Assembly: GCA_030762935.1 (NCBI GenBank)
Contig: CM060893.1
Coordinates: 14,576,897 to 14,640,896 of the forward strand
Reading direction: 5' to 3'
Source: Hymenopus coronatus
Taxonomy: Eukaryota > Arthropoda > Insecta > Mantodea > Hymenopodidae
DNA: 64,000 bases
How positions within the stretch are numbered: position 1 is the stretch's first letter; every line of letters begins with the position of its first letter. A program made the translations under genes and the position numbers. Of the stretch, positions 21,500 to 33,120 are shown piece by piece. A model generated the notes under the pieces. It ran no database searches. It was given only the letters and a program-made list of their open reading frames with translations, and was not told where the DNA came from.

Positions 21500-22754
21500 T
21501 ACCTTCACATATGTGGCGCTACTTATCTTCCAAAAACTTCTTTCTTCTAACTACTTTTTTAGTTAAGGTCGCTTGAGCAACTGTATGTTATCGTGACCAT
21601 GCAAGGTTAACAGCACAACATACTGGAAGTATCGCAGGAGTAGCGTATTGTTACATTGACAAACGTTACCTTGTGCCGAAACAATTAAAATATTGTTTAT
21701 ATATTACTGAGATGTGTATATAAACTAATGGGGTTTCTGATATTGGAGAAATTTCTTGCAGCCCGGAAGTTGCCAGAAGCATTTCGCCCGAATGATTAAA
21801 AAATAGCAAAGTTTCAGTTTAAGTTGCCCAATATTTTTATTAAAATATGCAATTTATTTTACTATTTTATATACACAAACACACACACAGCCTTGGAATA
21901 TTTTCAAGATTATTATAACCGGTATCTCTGTAAGTATAGCACAATCATAATAAATAGCATAATATTGGAATACTAACTAGTGTGAGCTGCGCTGACACAC
22001 ATTCAGGAAAGAGTATGAAAATACGAGGCGTTTGCGCCGATAATTATATTGAAATATTACCTGAAGTATTTATTTTATTACTTCCCTCTATTGAGAGCTG
22101 CCTTATAGACATATAGACTTACAGCCATACGATTTTATTAACATTTTAGGAGCCGATTCTCCGATGTGTTGCTATGGGGACATACTTTTTATTCGTATGG
22201 TTTTACTTCCCACTAATGCTTTTGTTCATGATTAAATTTAATTGTTAAAATATCGAGAAAAAAATTCTTATATATAATAAGTATAATGAAACATTAACTA
22301 ACAGCACTGAAATTTTTTTTGCTTTCATTGACAGCACATTGCAAGTGAGAATGCCAACTTATGATCCATCCATAACAACAATATTAATAAGTACCGCAAA
22401 TTAACTATATCGCGCAAGAAAAAAAAAAAGGTAATTATTGGCAGGCTTAAAATAACGTTGTATAAATAAGGTTTGCTCACGTCAGAGAGGATTTAGTATG
22501 TGTCTCCTCAATTTAGATTTAGAGCTCTCTTCCCTACCAAACGGCGCATAAAGTTAAAAACCGACATTAAAAAAAGTTATACTTTGCAGAAATATTTTAG
22601 TAGCCCAGAAATTCGCAAATCGCCTTTATCAAAATTTGGGCGTAAAAAGCTGATTTTAGTAGCCCAATCGGCGACTTTTCGCCCAATCTGGCAACACTGC
22701 CCAGGACGCTGTATTCTCCTCTATCTACTTCTCACTATTACTTTTTTTTAGTTT
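21500..22754. other. Unassigned region, possible DNA-transposon end
   Basis: Near 22590-22705 the phrase TTTTAGTAGCCCA occurs twice and the segment ends CGCCCAATCTGGCAACACTG. It reads like a transposon terminus (inverted CAGTGTTGCCAG), but I could not find a convincing opposite end. No gene recognised. Confidence 0.4.
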
Positions 22755-23060
22755 TTTCATTTTTCAAAATGAAGAGGGTTTCAGGGGATATGTACAGAAA
22801 ATTAAAAAGATGTGGATACGCTTTATTTACCATGTAAATATCTTTATTAAAACGCATGTTAATCAAAATTGTTACAAAAGGGTAGTCGGGGGTTGGAGGA
22901 GTTTTCTGAAAACCTTCGCGTCGCATCCTTGGAAAATATTAAACATAAATGTGAAGTTTGCTACTTATATAACATGTTTTCGGTAAAATCTCGCTAAAGA
23001 ATTTTTTGATGGAATGTAATACCTTCTCTACGCACATAAGTAGTAGAGGAAGTAAAATTA
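22755..23060 (+). repeat. DR1k 3' half
   Basis: AAATATCTTTATTAAAACGC, TCGCGTCGCATCCTTGG and GTAGAGGAAGTAAAATT mark an old 3' half. Confidence 0.75.
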
Positions 23061-23364
23061 AAACCTCTCGCAAGCCAAAACGTTGTCATTCAGGCTTATG
23101 GAACACAGCTGTGCTACGAGCACCTCGAGTTAGATGTGAAGGATTGGCCCCTACAGACAAATCTAGCAAAATTCCCGAAGCTCTCCTATGTAAATTACAT
23201 GGGACAACATACTGCAATGAGGAGGTCGGTTCCATGGACGAAACTACGTTCTATATGATTTCGTTCAGCTCAGAGTATGCTCTCTCTTGGTGTCGTCTGT
23301 TTTCATATCCACGGGGTGTTCAATGCAAACCATATCATATGCAAATCTTTGTCCGCGTCAAATC
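23061..23364. other. Unassigned 300-base segment between DR1k pieces
   Basis: More GC-rich than its flanks and open in one plus-strand frame, but without recognisable motif; the frame extends into DR1k on both sides, which argues against a real gene. Confidence 0.45.
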
Positions 23365-24124
23365 GTATTCTGTACTTTTTCTATCCATTCTTCCACAAGC
23401 AATTCCTAAAAATAATTTTTGTAACTACTTTACGTTAATCCAGATAAAAGTTTGCATAATCCTTTTATTACCTATGTCCTTATAGATACAAAGGAATAAA
23501 GGAATACACTAGGCTAAAGCTGATGTGATGGATTCTACTCTTTGCTTGATCAGGAGCAAGGAAAACGAATAACATCCCATTTGGGAGAAGTGTATTTCAA
23601 AATTGAAATCGACGACAAAGAATATCTCAGATATGATTAACTCCGCAGCAAACTGTACATTACATAAATGGTGTGACCACGAGATCTACATTTTTTGTGT
23701 TGTAACTTTTTGTCGATCTCTTATGCTTTCCAATTATGAAAAAGCCATCTAAACTGAAGACGACTTCAGAGGTTATTCCCAGAAAATTCCAAGATACCTA
23801 TACATGTTATCAACTAAATAGCTTATATGTAGGTATGGCATTTTTGGGGAAATCGAACATTTCTATGAATATGCCATGTAAAGAGTAGTTTCGACAGCGG
23901 GCACTTTCCTGAAAATCTTCGTGTCGCATCCTTAGATACTAAACTTAAATATTAAGTTTGGAATTTAACCGAATTTTCGTTTTTTACTGCTATTCACACA
24001 CATACATATTTTCCTAAAATTGCGTCTAGGGCTCCGGTGTATTTCCGGTGAAGTCTCGATATCGATGGAATACAATACCTTCTTTATCTACTGTGTACAT
24101 TGTACAGGTGCCGAAAGTTAAATA
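23365..24124 (+). repeat. DR1k copy 17 (old)
   Basis: Runs from CTTTTTCTATCCATTC near 23377 to CGAAAGTTAAATAGG at about 24124, with most internal landmarks present but diverged. Confidence 0.75.
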
Positions 24125-24179
24125 GGTGAAACCCATTAGGCTATTTACAAAATATTCATAACAGTAGTGTAAAAATATA

Positions 24180-24278
24180 GTTTTACGCCCGAAAAAATCC
24201 ATCGTTCTCCGCCGGGTTTGAACCCGCGACCTTGGGTATATGAAGTTAGCGTGGTAACCATTACACCACGGAGGACGA
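24180..24278 (-). mobile_element. SINE A head (tRNA-like part only)
   Basis: Minus strand: TCCTCCGTGGTGTAATGG begins a tRNA-like cloverleaf with A box TGGTGTAATGG and B box GGGTTCAAACCC. The acceptor strands TCCTCCG and CGGAGAA still pair almost completely. It continues into TGGATTTTTTCGGGCGTAAAA and stops. Only the 5' 95 bases of SINE A are present, the opposite of usual 5' truncation, so a later deletion is likely. A functional tRNA gene is unlikely because of the SINE body that follows. Confidence 0.8.
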
Positions 24279-24280
24279 CT

Positions 24281-25667
24281 TTATGCCACTGCGCATCATG
24301 TTACGGTGTTCACCTCTATTTGCAAGCATAGTAAATTGATACTGTGGAGGAGATTAAAAGATGATGTTATAATTAATTGAAGGTAATTTTATTAATTGTA
24401 TATCAGAGTATATTAAAATAAATTATTAATTTTTTTTTGTCTCGAATTTAAGAGATTCGCTCGTGGCCCCCCAGTATGACTCTAAAGACAAACAGATGGT
24501 AGGAAAGAACAAATATTTTATGCACTGTACTATCTCGCATTTAAATACTACTTGTCTGACGAAAGAATGCAGTTGTTGGGGAGGACGCTGGTGTTGTATG
24601 ACACGGTTTAGAGCGATCAGAGAATGCTAGTATATAGTGCAGTACAGTATGAACATCAAAACATTACCACAGCGTACGTAAACAGGAATAAACTAAACGA
24701 ACCACAACACGTTAAACTTTCTGTTTTATTTATTAATAATGAAACTTGATTCGAACCCGTCCACTGTTGCATTCCAGTATTGCAGAACTGCACAGGGCAT
24801 GCACCGGGAGTGATGACGTAATACAACTTTTCTGTTTACGCAAGCTTCCACTCGTGGCCATCTACATTCATTCTTCACAATTTTGGTCACGGAATAGTAA
24901 CTGGAATGGCTGAGAGCCACCATGGCAGACTATTGCAGAAACATGATTTAGTGCGGCCGTAGTCACTATGTTCAGGAAACGCTGCATGTTACATAAGTGC
25001 CTCTACTACGACCCTCTGACCCCCATGTTTTCATTTAGACATAAGGTGTGTGAAATGTTGGTTTCATTCGCCCACAAGAAATGCAGTCAAGGCCACTATG
25101 AACTATAGTCCAACAACTCCTTGGAGACACGTGTAAGGCAGTAACGTGAGTCTGAATTTCTTCCATTCCTTATCTACAGCATAAAGTTAAACAGCGTTCA
25201 TTAATGCAGCACTTTCCGAAAAAAATTAAGACATACCTCGCTATCACGGAGTCTCGAGGTATCGACGGTATTGAAGTCCCTCCTTAGTTGTGATAAATGA
25301 AGTCCTAGTGACTCATAGCTTTAGTATTTTATTTTACTTTCCTTCTTTTGGAAAATATACAATAGACTTAAATGGTTTGAAACGGATCTCCTTATATGAA
25401 AAAGGTTGTCTGCCATATTCACAAGGAAATAAAATTGAACAATCAGCTAATAATGGCAGTAAAAATGCATGCAGTCTAAAAACTTATGCTGAAACAAGTA
25501 AGCCTAGCAAAGCATTTCTTGTGCCAGCAAACTGCATCCTGAGAAAAATAATGTTATTTCAGTGAAACTGTTGGACAACATACATTCTCTCCAATTATAT
25601 GCATAGTATACACAACAGCTTGCTACTCTAATAAAAACTGAACAAAAACAAATCGGTTTTACATTTA
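24281..25667. other. Unassigned region
   Basis: Nothing recognised. Short open frames (minus 24726-24923, plus 25290-25565) carry no motif. Confidence 0.5.
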
Positions 25668-26503
25668 TACTTTTACTTTCTCTAGCCCCGTATGTACATA
25701 GGGATAGAGAAGGTATTGCACTCCACCCAAAAATTCGATACCGAAATTTCACCGGAAATGTATGTTTTAGAGTCTCCTGTATCAAAAAAAAAAGCATTTT
25801 CAGAAAAAGGTCCGCGTGTGTGTCCGTGTGTCAGTGTGTCCGTGAACACATAACTCAAAAAAGAAAAATCGGTAAAATACCAAACTTGGTATTTAAGTTT
25901 AGTATCTTCCAGGGATGCGACACGAGGACACCCTTTACATGGAAAACATTTCGAAAATTTTGATTTTCTTAAAAATGGCTCTAACGATTTTGATTAAAAT
26001 ATCGTATATTAAAGATATTTACCCGACAAATAAAATGTATATCTTGAATTTTCTGGGAATGGCCTCTGAAGACTACTTTATTCTGGATGAATTTTACGGA
26101 ATTGTGCCTAACTGCTAAACCGTCAGAGATGGACAAAAACTTACTGCATGAAAAATGTAGAGCAGGTTAAAACACATAATTTATGTCATATACATTTTTT
26201 ACGTGGTGTTGATCATTTTTAAGATATTCTTGGTTTTTCGTTTCTGCTTTGAAAAGCATACTTTTCTCATACAGGAATTTGTTAACTCCTGCCCATAAAA
26301 AGAAAGGAACTTCAGTTACATAACAACCTGCTTTTGACTATCATTTTAGCTATGGTACTCGCTTCTACTTACAAGGAAGCAAATAATAAGACTATTTCTG
26401 CTATTTTTTCCCGATCAGCATGAAGTAAATAGAAGCATAAGCTTTTTAATTACAATTTGTTGCAGAGATGTAGAGAAAGTCATGTGAATGGTACACATCA
26501 GAT
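25668..26503 (-). repeat. DR1k copy 18 (near full length)
   Basis: 3' end at 25668 with type-B hairpin (CCCGTATGTACATAGGG); 5' terminus at about 26503. The segment holding CTTCGTGTCGC is shortened near 25928. Confidence 0.88.
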
Positions 26504-26925
26504 TTTTATACATTCTATTGTTCATTAGTGGTTATAAAAACAATTCCTACAAACGTTTCCGAGGTAAAGGGTCATGAATTTGGCAAATTCAACATTGGCA
26601 GTATAGATCTTTTAATATTCCCTTAATAACACGTACGCTTCATGAGCAAAATTATAATATACATTATGTAAATATTTCTAGATTAAAAAAGAAAAATTCC
26701 TCACATATTGTGTTGTTGTCCCCCTCCCCTCATGAACCCATGCGGGAAAAATAAGAATCGCGTAAGATGCTGAAATGCCACATGGCAGTTTAGCCTTGGA
26801 AAAGGAGCATGTAACAAAGTGTACTTTGAAAATGGCTAGTGATATAGAAGCTATATGTGCATTTTAATGCGATCTACATTTGTTGAGTATTAAGTCTATC
26901 TCTTAAGCTTTACCAGTTATACAGT
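26504..26925. other. Unassigned spacer
   Basis: No element or gene recognised. Confidence 0.5.
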
Positions 26926-27638
26926 ATTTTTACTTTGCCCTTCTCATTTTTGAAAAAAGGTGTGTGTACGTGTGTGTGTCTGTGGACAGCATAGCTCAAA
27001 AACGAGAAGACCGTTAAATACCAAACTTGGTATTTATGTTTGGTACCTTCCAAGGCTGCGACACGAAGATTTTCAAGAAAATCCCCACACCCCAAACTAC
27101 CCTTGGCCATGGAAAAAATTTCAAACATTTTTATTTTCTCAAAAATGGCTCTAACGATTTTCATTAAAATCTCTTATATACAAGATATTTACACGCCAAA
27201 TAAAATGTATATCTTGAATTTTCTGGCAATAGCCTCTAAAGACCTCTTTACTCGGGTGATTTTATTGAATTTTGCATAACTGGTACACCGCAAGAGATAG
27301 ACAAAAACTTACAACACAAAACATGTAGATCAGGATAAAACACACAATTTAGTTATATACATTGTTGATCGTTTTTGAGATATTCCTTGTTATTGGTTTC
27401 AGCTTTGAAAAACTTATACTTTTCTCATACAGGAATTTATCATACAAAGGAACTTCAGTGACATAGCAACCAGCTTTTGACTATCGCTTTAACCTATGGT
27501 ACCCCCTTATTTCTCGCAAGTAATAAGATTATTTCTGCTAATTGTTTCTCGATTAGCATGAAGTAAATAGAAGCATTAGCTTTTTAACAATAACTTGTTG
27601 CAGAAATGTAGCGAAAGTCATGTGAATGGTACACGTAG
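26926..27638 (-). repeat. DR1k copy 19 (3' end deleted internally)
   Basis: The 3' tip (TTTTTACTTTGCCCTTCTC) is joined directly to the CA-rich part, removing the hairpin; the 5' end is at about 27638. Confidence 0.82.
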
Positions 27639-27649
27639 GATTTTTTAAA

Positions 27650-27976
27650 TACGCATAATGAAGACCTATTCATAAAAAAGCAATGATAGGTATAAACGTT
27701 ATTAAAAATATATCTTAAACAAAATCTTTAGAACAGTCATTTTTGAGAAAAAAAAAAAGCCAATTTGTGCATGTAAAGGGTAGTGTCGCTTTTTTGAGAG
27801 CTGCTGAACTTAAATAACAAATCTCGTACGCAACTGACTTCTGGGTATTTACCTTACAAAGCCTTCTTTTAAGTTGGTGGATCTCAAAAGTGTATTTCTG
27901 GTGAAATCTATGTCTGTTATTTGAGTGGAATACTTTACTTTGTCTATGTAATAGAAGTGGTGCAGAAAGTAAAACG
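27650..27976 (+). repeat. DR1k 3' half
   Basis: Contains CATGTAAAGGGTAGTGTCG and TTTCTGGTGAAATCTATG, ending GCAGAAAGTAAAACG. It diverges tail-outward from copy 19, with the two 5' sides facing each other. Confidence 0.72.
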
Positions 27977-28161
27977 TCGCACACCTCGCCGGGAATAAGG
28001 GAGTGACGGGGTCAAGAAGTTTCTAGAGAACAAGCACTCTCCAGGAATACATTATTCGCAATGTAAACCTGTTTGGTAACTTCCTTTCCTAAATATACAT
28101 AAAAGGTGCAAGGCCATTACAAACATAAACTTAATTTTCAAAAGGAAAGAAGGGGAGAAAA

Positions 28162-29157
28162 AAATCTGTGTTTCATTAACATGATTTTTTCTGTCTGTTC
28201 TGCAAACAAACAACTGTTAAAAAAGGTTATTCTATTTTCTACTGCATGCTAATCCAGATAAACAGTAGCATTACTCATTTCACATAAGTAGAAGGGAACG
28301 TGAAGTATTTTAAAACAGAAATTAATAGCAGGTAAATGATTAACTCTACAAAATGGTATGACAAATTGTGTGTTTTATCGAGATCTACAAATTTCTCCCC
28401 TATTTGTGTAGCCTCCTTTACACTTCAATGGTTATATCGGGGGCTTTTGAACTTGTGAAACAACTCATATTATCTGTATGTTAAGAACATTAGGTTATTT
28501 ATTTTATATCATTAAATACACGCACATTCAGTCACACATTCACACTTCCAGACTCTGTGGGGGATATGGAATAATTCTGGTTAAAGAAAAGTTCCCCGCC
28601 CCAGCCGAGAATCGAACCCGGGACCCCCTGGCTCGCTGGCCACTCTAACACGAAGGCAGTCTAACTACAATTTTTGTGTAGTAAGTGTTTGTGTATTTCT
28701 TACAGTTTACCAATATACACAATGTCACCCAGAATGAAGACGTCATCAAAGACCATTCCCCGAAAATTGAAGATATACATTTCATTTCTCATGAACATAT
28801 CTTAAATGTGTAGTATTTTAATCAAAATCGTTAGAGCCACTTTCAGAAAATAAACATTTTCGAAAATTGTTCAATGTAAAGGATATTTGGGAATGGGGAA
28901 TTTTTCTGATAATTCCGTGTCGCATCCTTGGAAGATACTGAACTTAAATACTAAGTTCGGTATTTAACACCGACTTTTCGTTGTTGTGCGCACACACACA
29001 CGCACACGTGCGGACTTTTCCTAAAAAGTTTTTTTTATTCAGAGGTTCTCAAAACATATATTTTCGGTGAAATCCCCAATATCAAATTTTCGGGTGGAAT
29101 ACAATACCTTCTCTATCTACTATGCACATTGTACATACGTAATAGGAAAAGTAAAAA
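28162..29157 (+). repeat. DR1k copy 21 (old, split by SINE D)
   Basis: 5' end AAATCTGTGTTTCATTAAC at about 28165. The 3' end (GGGTGGAATACAATACC, then GGAAAAGTAAAAAG) is at 29157. A SINE D lies inside. Confidence 0.8.
28490..28665 (-). mobile_element. tRNA-derived SINE, family D, copy 2
   Basis: Minus-strand head with B box GGGTTCGATTC (28609-28619) and A-box region TAGAGTGGCCAGCG, body with CCACAGAGTCTGGAAGTGTG, matching the copy at 3625. The tail end toward 28490 is A/T-rich (inverted TATTTAATGA). Exact target duplication was not found. Confidence 0.78.
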
Positions 29158-29721
29158 GAGCAAGTATATGACAGAACGAGATTCTTGTGTATAGTGGATG
29201 CTTCCAACATGTAAATCTGTCTTTTTAGATCTAATGTTTTGACGCACTTCAAAACCTCAACGATATTTATGATTTTCACAAATAACATCTACAGAAATAA
29301 TGCAATTACTATAGTAAAATGCACGCAATAAAACTAATATTTTTATTTGCATTATTCTGAAAAACAATTTGCAGCGTGCAATAATAGCAGTACTAGTTAC
29401 TGAATTATGAAATAATTAGGGTGAGCAAGATTACATTTTTAGCAGCACATTTGAAGGAAAAAAATCAAAAAGTTTTGAAGAGAGAGAGAAAAAAAAAAGA
29501 GCCTGACAGCACAATAAATGCATCTTATAAAGTAAGATGTTAGATAGGAGAGAAAGATGAACTTCAGAAATATGTTTAGTAGTTTTAAGCTAAGGACCCA
29601 AAACCATAGCACCTCTAAGAGCCACACACCGTGCAAGTTGCCATCTTTTCTACACGACCCGGAATGAAACAAATCAAGCACGCATATTACTTATGCAAAA
29701 TCATTGAATTTTTGCTTTTGT
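29158..29721. other. Unassigned spacer
   Basis: No element recognised. The minus-strand frame at 29439-29681 is rich in Leu, Phe and Ser and looks like chance. Confidence 0.5.
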
Positions 29722-29828
29722 TATACTTTCTCTGCTAAGTACAACGCACTTAATAAGCTTAAGATGGTATTATATTCCACCCAAACATTCAATACCGAGA
29801 TTTAATTGGAAATGCGTTTTGAAAACAC
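29722..29828 (-). repeat. DR1k inverted 3'-terminal fragment
   Basis: About 107 bases of a DR1k 3' end on the minus strand (TATACTTTCTCTGC to GAAATGCGTTTTG), placed 8 bases before the 5' end of a plus-strand copy. Confidence 0.75.
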
Positions 29829-29835
29829 GAAAAAA

Positions 29836-30693
29836 AACTGGAAAATGTTCATTCATTTCATTCATTCGACTTTCTCTATCTGTTCTGCAAAGAAATTATT
29901 CTTATAACAGATTATTCTTTTATCTACAAGATAAACATTACCAGAAATTATCGTATTACTTAGTTCCTTATAAGCAGAAGAGAAATGAGTGAATGCATTA
30001 GGCTAAAGGGACAGTCAAATCTTTTACAAGCTGTCGCTATGTGATTGTCATGGCCAGGTGAAAAACAATAGAGTTGTGAAACGGATGAGGACATTCCGTT
30101 TGAGAAAAGTTTCAAGTACTTTAACATTGAAACCAATAATAGGGAGTATATCTGAACCATCTTTTCTAAATTCTGGATCTTGACGAGATCTACATGTTTT
30201 GTTCAGTAAGTTTTTGTCTCATCGTTAGTGTTTATCAGTAATGCAAATTTATTTTAGAATGAAAGGACTTCAGGTGCTATTCCCAAGATATCCAGGATAT
30301 ACATTTGCCATGTAAATATGTTTAATATACGGCAGTTTAATCAAAAGCGTTTATTTCATTTTTTAGAAAATCGAAGATTTCGAAAAATGTTCCATGTAAA
30401 GGATAGTATTGGGTGGGGGGATTTTCCTGAAAATCCTTGAGTCGCGTCCTTTAATGATACTAAACTTAAATACCAAGATTGGTATTAACCGACTTTTCGT
30501 TTTCTAGTTATGCTGTCCACAGACAGACACACACACACGCGCGCGCACGGACATTTTTCTAAAAATGCTTTCTTTTTCATTCAGGGGTATTCAAGATATG
30601 CATTTCCGGTGAAATTTCGGTGGCGAACTTTTTAATGGAAAACAATGCCTTCTTTACTTATTATGTAGAACATACATTGTACAGAAAGTAAAA
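29836..30693 (+). repeat. DR1k copy 23
   Basis: 5' end near TTCATTCATTCGACTTTCTC, 3' end GTACAGAAAGTAAAAAG at about 30693. The CA-rich slot holds ACACACACACGCGCGCGC. Confidence 0.82.
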
Positions 30694-30696
30694 AGC

Positions 30697-31560
30697 CCAG
30701 TGCGTATGTGTGTGTGGACAGCATAAGTCAAAAACGAAAACTCGGTTACATACCAAACTTGGCATTTAAACTCAGTATCGGCCAAGAATGCGACAGATTT
30801 TTCAGGAAATCCCCCCCTAAACAACCCCTTACATGGAATATTTTTCGAAAGTTTTGATTTTCCAGACTCTTTGAGGTTTTGATTAAAATTCTATATATCA
30901 AAGATATTTAGCCCGCCTGGGTAGTGTGGTGGTAGCGTGTCTGCCTCACATTCAAAAGGTCGTGAGTTCGAATCTCGCTAAGGGTGAGTTACACGGATAA
31001 GGTTTTTTTCCGAGGTTTCCCTTATCCTGAGAAGACGAATGTCGAGTAACTTTAAGCTCCGTGGACCCCGAGAACATTTGAGCATTATTTCAGAAATTTC
31101 ATTCATCGTCCGATATGACCAACCAGGTTAAAGGACGTTAAGCTACGAAGAAAAAAAAAAAGACATTTAGATGATGTATTAACCGTATATCTTGACTTTT
31201 CTTAAGAGATAGATAATTTACAACGCAAAATTTTTAGACCTTCAAAACACACATTTTAGGCCAAATACATTATTATTTTATTATTATTATTATAATATTT
31301 TGTGTTATTAACAAGTTATTGGATATTTCTTATCAATTTTAAATTACTCTTATTTTCCTTAAATGGGATGTCGTTATCAGCATTTTCTTGTTCCTGGGCA
31401 AGCAAAGAGTAAAAGTCATCACATAGCGACCAGCTATTAAAAGATTTGACTATCGATTTAACCTAGTCAATCACCTTATGCCTTTATATCTATCGGGAAA
31501 TATGAAATAAAAATCATTTATGCAAACGTTTATCTGGATTAATGTGAAATACTTTGAAAA
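30697..31560 (-). repeat. DR1k copy 24 (old, split by SINE B)
   Basis: Minus strand, from the GTGTGTGTGG slot at about 30705 to a worn 5' half near 31560. The 3' hairpin is missing. Confidence 0.75.
30911..31161 (+). mobile_element. tRNA-derived SINE, family B, reference copy
   Basis: tRNA-like head with A box around TAGTGTGGTGG (30922-30932) and B box GAGTTCGAATC (30964-30974), then a body including TTTCCCTTATCCTGAGAAG, then a 3' part CGATATGACCAACCAGG and GTTAAAGGACG, ending in about 12 A. Flanked by a near-perfect 8-base duplication, GATATTTA (30903-30910) and GACATTTA (31162-31169). The 3' part resembles the 3' UTR of the LINE at 57958-58275. Confidence 0.88.
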
Positions 31561-31679
31561 ATATATATGTTTAACATTAGTTTGTGAAAGAATCTGATAT
31601 TAGCATAACAGAAAAAAGAATTAAAGTAACATTAGCCAGTTTTGGAACACTTTATGTTAAAAGCTTAAGCTTCTCGCAA

Positions 31680-31945
31680 GTGTGTGGTCTAGGGTTACAA
31701 CCATGCCAACCTCTAGTTCATGAGGTTGTGGGATCAAACCCGACGGAGGCGATGAAATTTTTTGCATAACATTTTAGCGTGGCTTCCTTCGAAACAGAAG
31801 TAAAGCCTGTAGTTCCGTGTCATAGATTTAAAGAACCTGAATCCTGATAAGTTGTCTCTGAACAAAATGTTCGATCTTTCACGCCCAATATAGAATGGGA
31901 CGTTAAGAAACAGTAGTTAAAGAGCGTCCATAAACAAAACTCAAT
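31680..31945 (+). mobile_element. SINE A, diverged copy
   Basis: Worn A box (TCTAGGGTTACAACCATGC) and B box (GGGATCAAACCC), then GTGGCTTCCTTCGAAAC and TTTCACGCCCAATATAG, ending near GAGCGTCCATAAACAAAA. Older than the copy at 48387. Confidence 0.8.
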
Positions 31946-32077
31946 TTCAATTTAATCGCAAGCGTGAAAGTGTCACTTATCAGACATGCTGGAAAGTTTA
32001 TCCCCCCCCCCCTCCCGTCATTGTACGAGGCTTTTTACCACATTTGAATAAACATTTGATGTTAAAGCCTCAACTGA

Positions 32078-32225
32078 TCTCGGAGTCTGTGGAGCTTAAA
32101 GTTACTCGACATTCATCTTCTCAGGATAAGGGTAAACTCGAGGGGGCTGTACGGATAATTCGCCCTAAACGAAATTTGAACTCGTAACCTCTTGAATGGG
32201 AGGCAGACACGCTAATCCCCACTTA
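32078..32225 (-). mobile_element. SINE B, minus-strand copy
   Basis: Contains the inverted phrases TTCTCAGGATAAGGG and GAACTCGTAACCTCTTGAATG and the inverted A-box region GGCAGACACGCTAATCCCC. The 3' tail is missing. Confidence 0.78.
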
Positions 32226-32266
32226 GTTGAAGCAATTCCTAGGTAAAAGCATGGAGAGAGAAAAAA

Positions 32267-33120
32267 ATCTGATGTGTACCATTCACATGACTTTCTCTAT
32301 ATCCCTGCAAATAAATTATTCTTAAAAAGCTTATACTTCTATTTACTTTATGCTAATCAGAAATAATTAGCAGAAATAGTCTTATTACTTGCTTCCTTGT
32401 AAGTAGAAGGGACTACCATAGGTTAAAGTAATAGTCAAAAGCTGGTTGCTATGTCAATGAAGTTCCTTAGTTTAAATGGATAGGAGTTGACAAGTTCCTG
32501 TATGAGAAAAGTATGCGTTTTTCATAGCAGAAACCAAAAATAAGGAATGTCTCAAAAACAACGAACTCCACGAAAAAAATGTACATAACATAAATTGTGG
32601 TTTTAATGTGCTCTAAAATTTTTGTATAATAAGTTTTTGTCCATCTCTTACAGTTTAGCAGTTATTCAAAATTCAGTAAAATTCATCCAGAACAAACTGC
32701 TCTTCAGAGGCTATTCCCAGAAAATTCAAGATATACATTTTATTTGTCAGGTAAATATCTTTAATATACGAAATTTTAATCAAAATCGTTAGAGCCATTT
32801 TTGAAAAAATCAAAATTTTCGAAAAAAGTTCCATCTAAAGGGTAGTTGGGGGTGGAGGGGATTTTTCTCAAAATCTTCGTGTCGCATCCCTGGAAGATAC
32901 AAAACTTAAATACCAAATTTTGTATTTTACCGACTTTAAGTTTTTGAGTTATCGTGTTCACAGACACACACACGGAGCTTTTTGTGAAAATGTTTTTTTT
33001 TTTTATATTGGGGACCCTAAAACATATATTTCCCGTGAAATCTCGGTGTCGAATTTTTTGGTGGAGTGCAATATCTTCTCTATACACTGTGTACATAGTG
33101 CGTATAGAGAAAGTAAAAAA
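32267..33120 (+). repeat. DR1k copy 25 (near full length)
   Basis: ATCTGATGTG at 32267, 3' hairpin at about 33082-33112, ending AAAGTAAAAAA at 33120. LINE sequence follows immediately. The antisense strand is open for 141 codons (33201-32776). Confidence 0.92.

Noticed and set aside
21759..22702. DNA transposon bounded by GTTGCCAG-type ends
   Set aside because: The right end (inverted CAGTGTTGCCAGATTGGGCG) looks real, but the left match near 21775 is short and poorly aligned, so I did not call an element.
23006..23485. 159-codon plus-strand frame
   Set aside because: It starts in a DR1k 3' end and finishes in another DR1k copy, so it is not one gene.
24190..24278. True tRNA gene
   Set aside because: The tRNA-like part runs directly into the SINE A body, and the anticodon region does not form a convincing loop.
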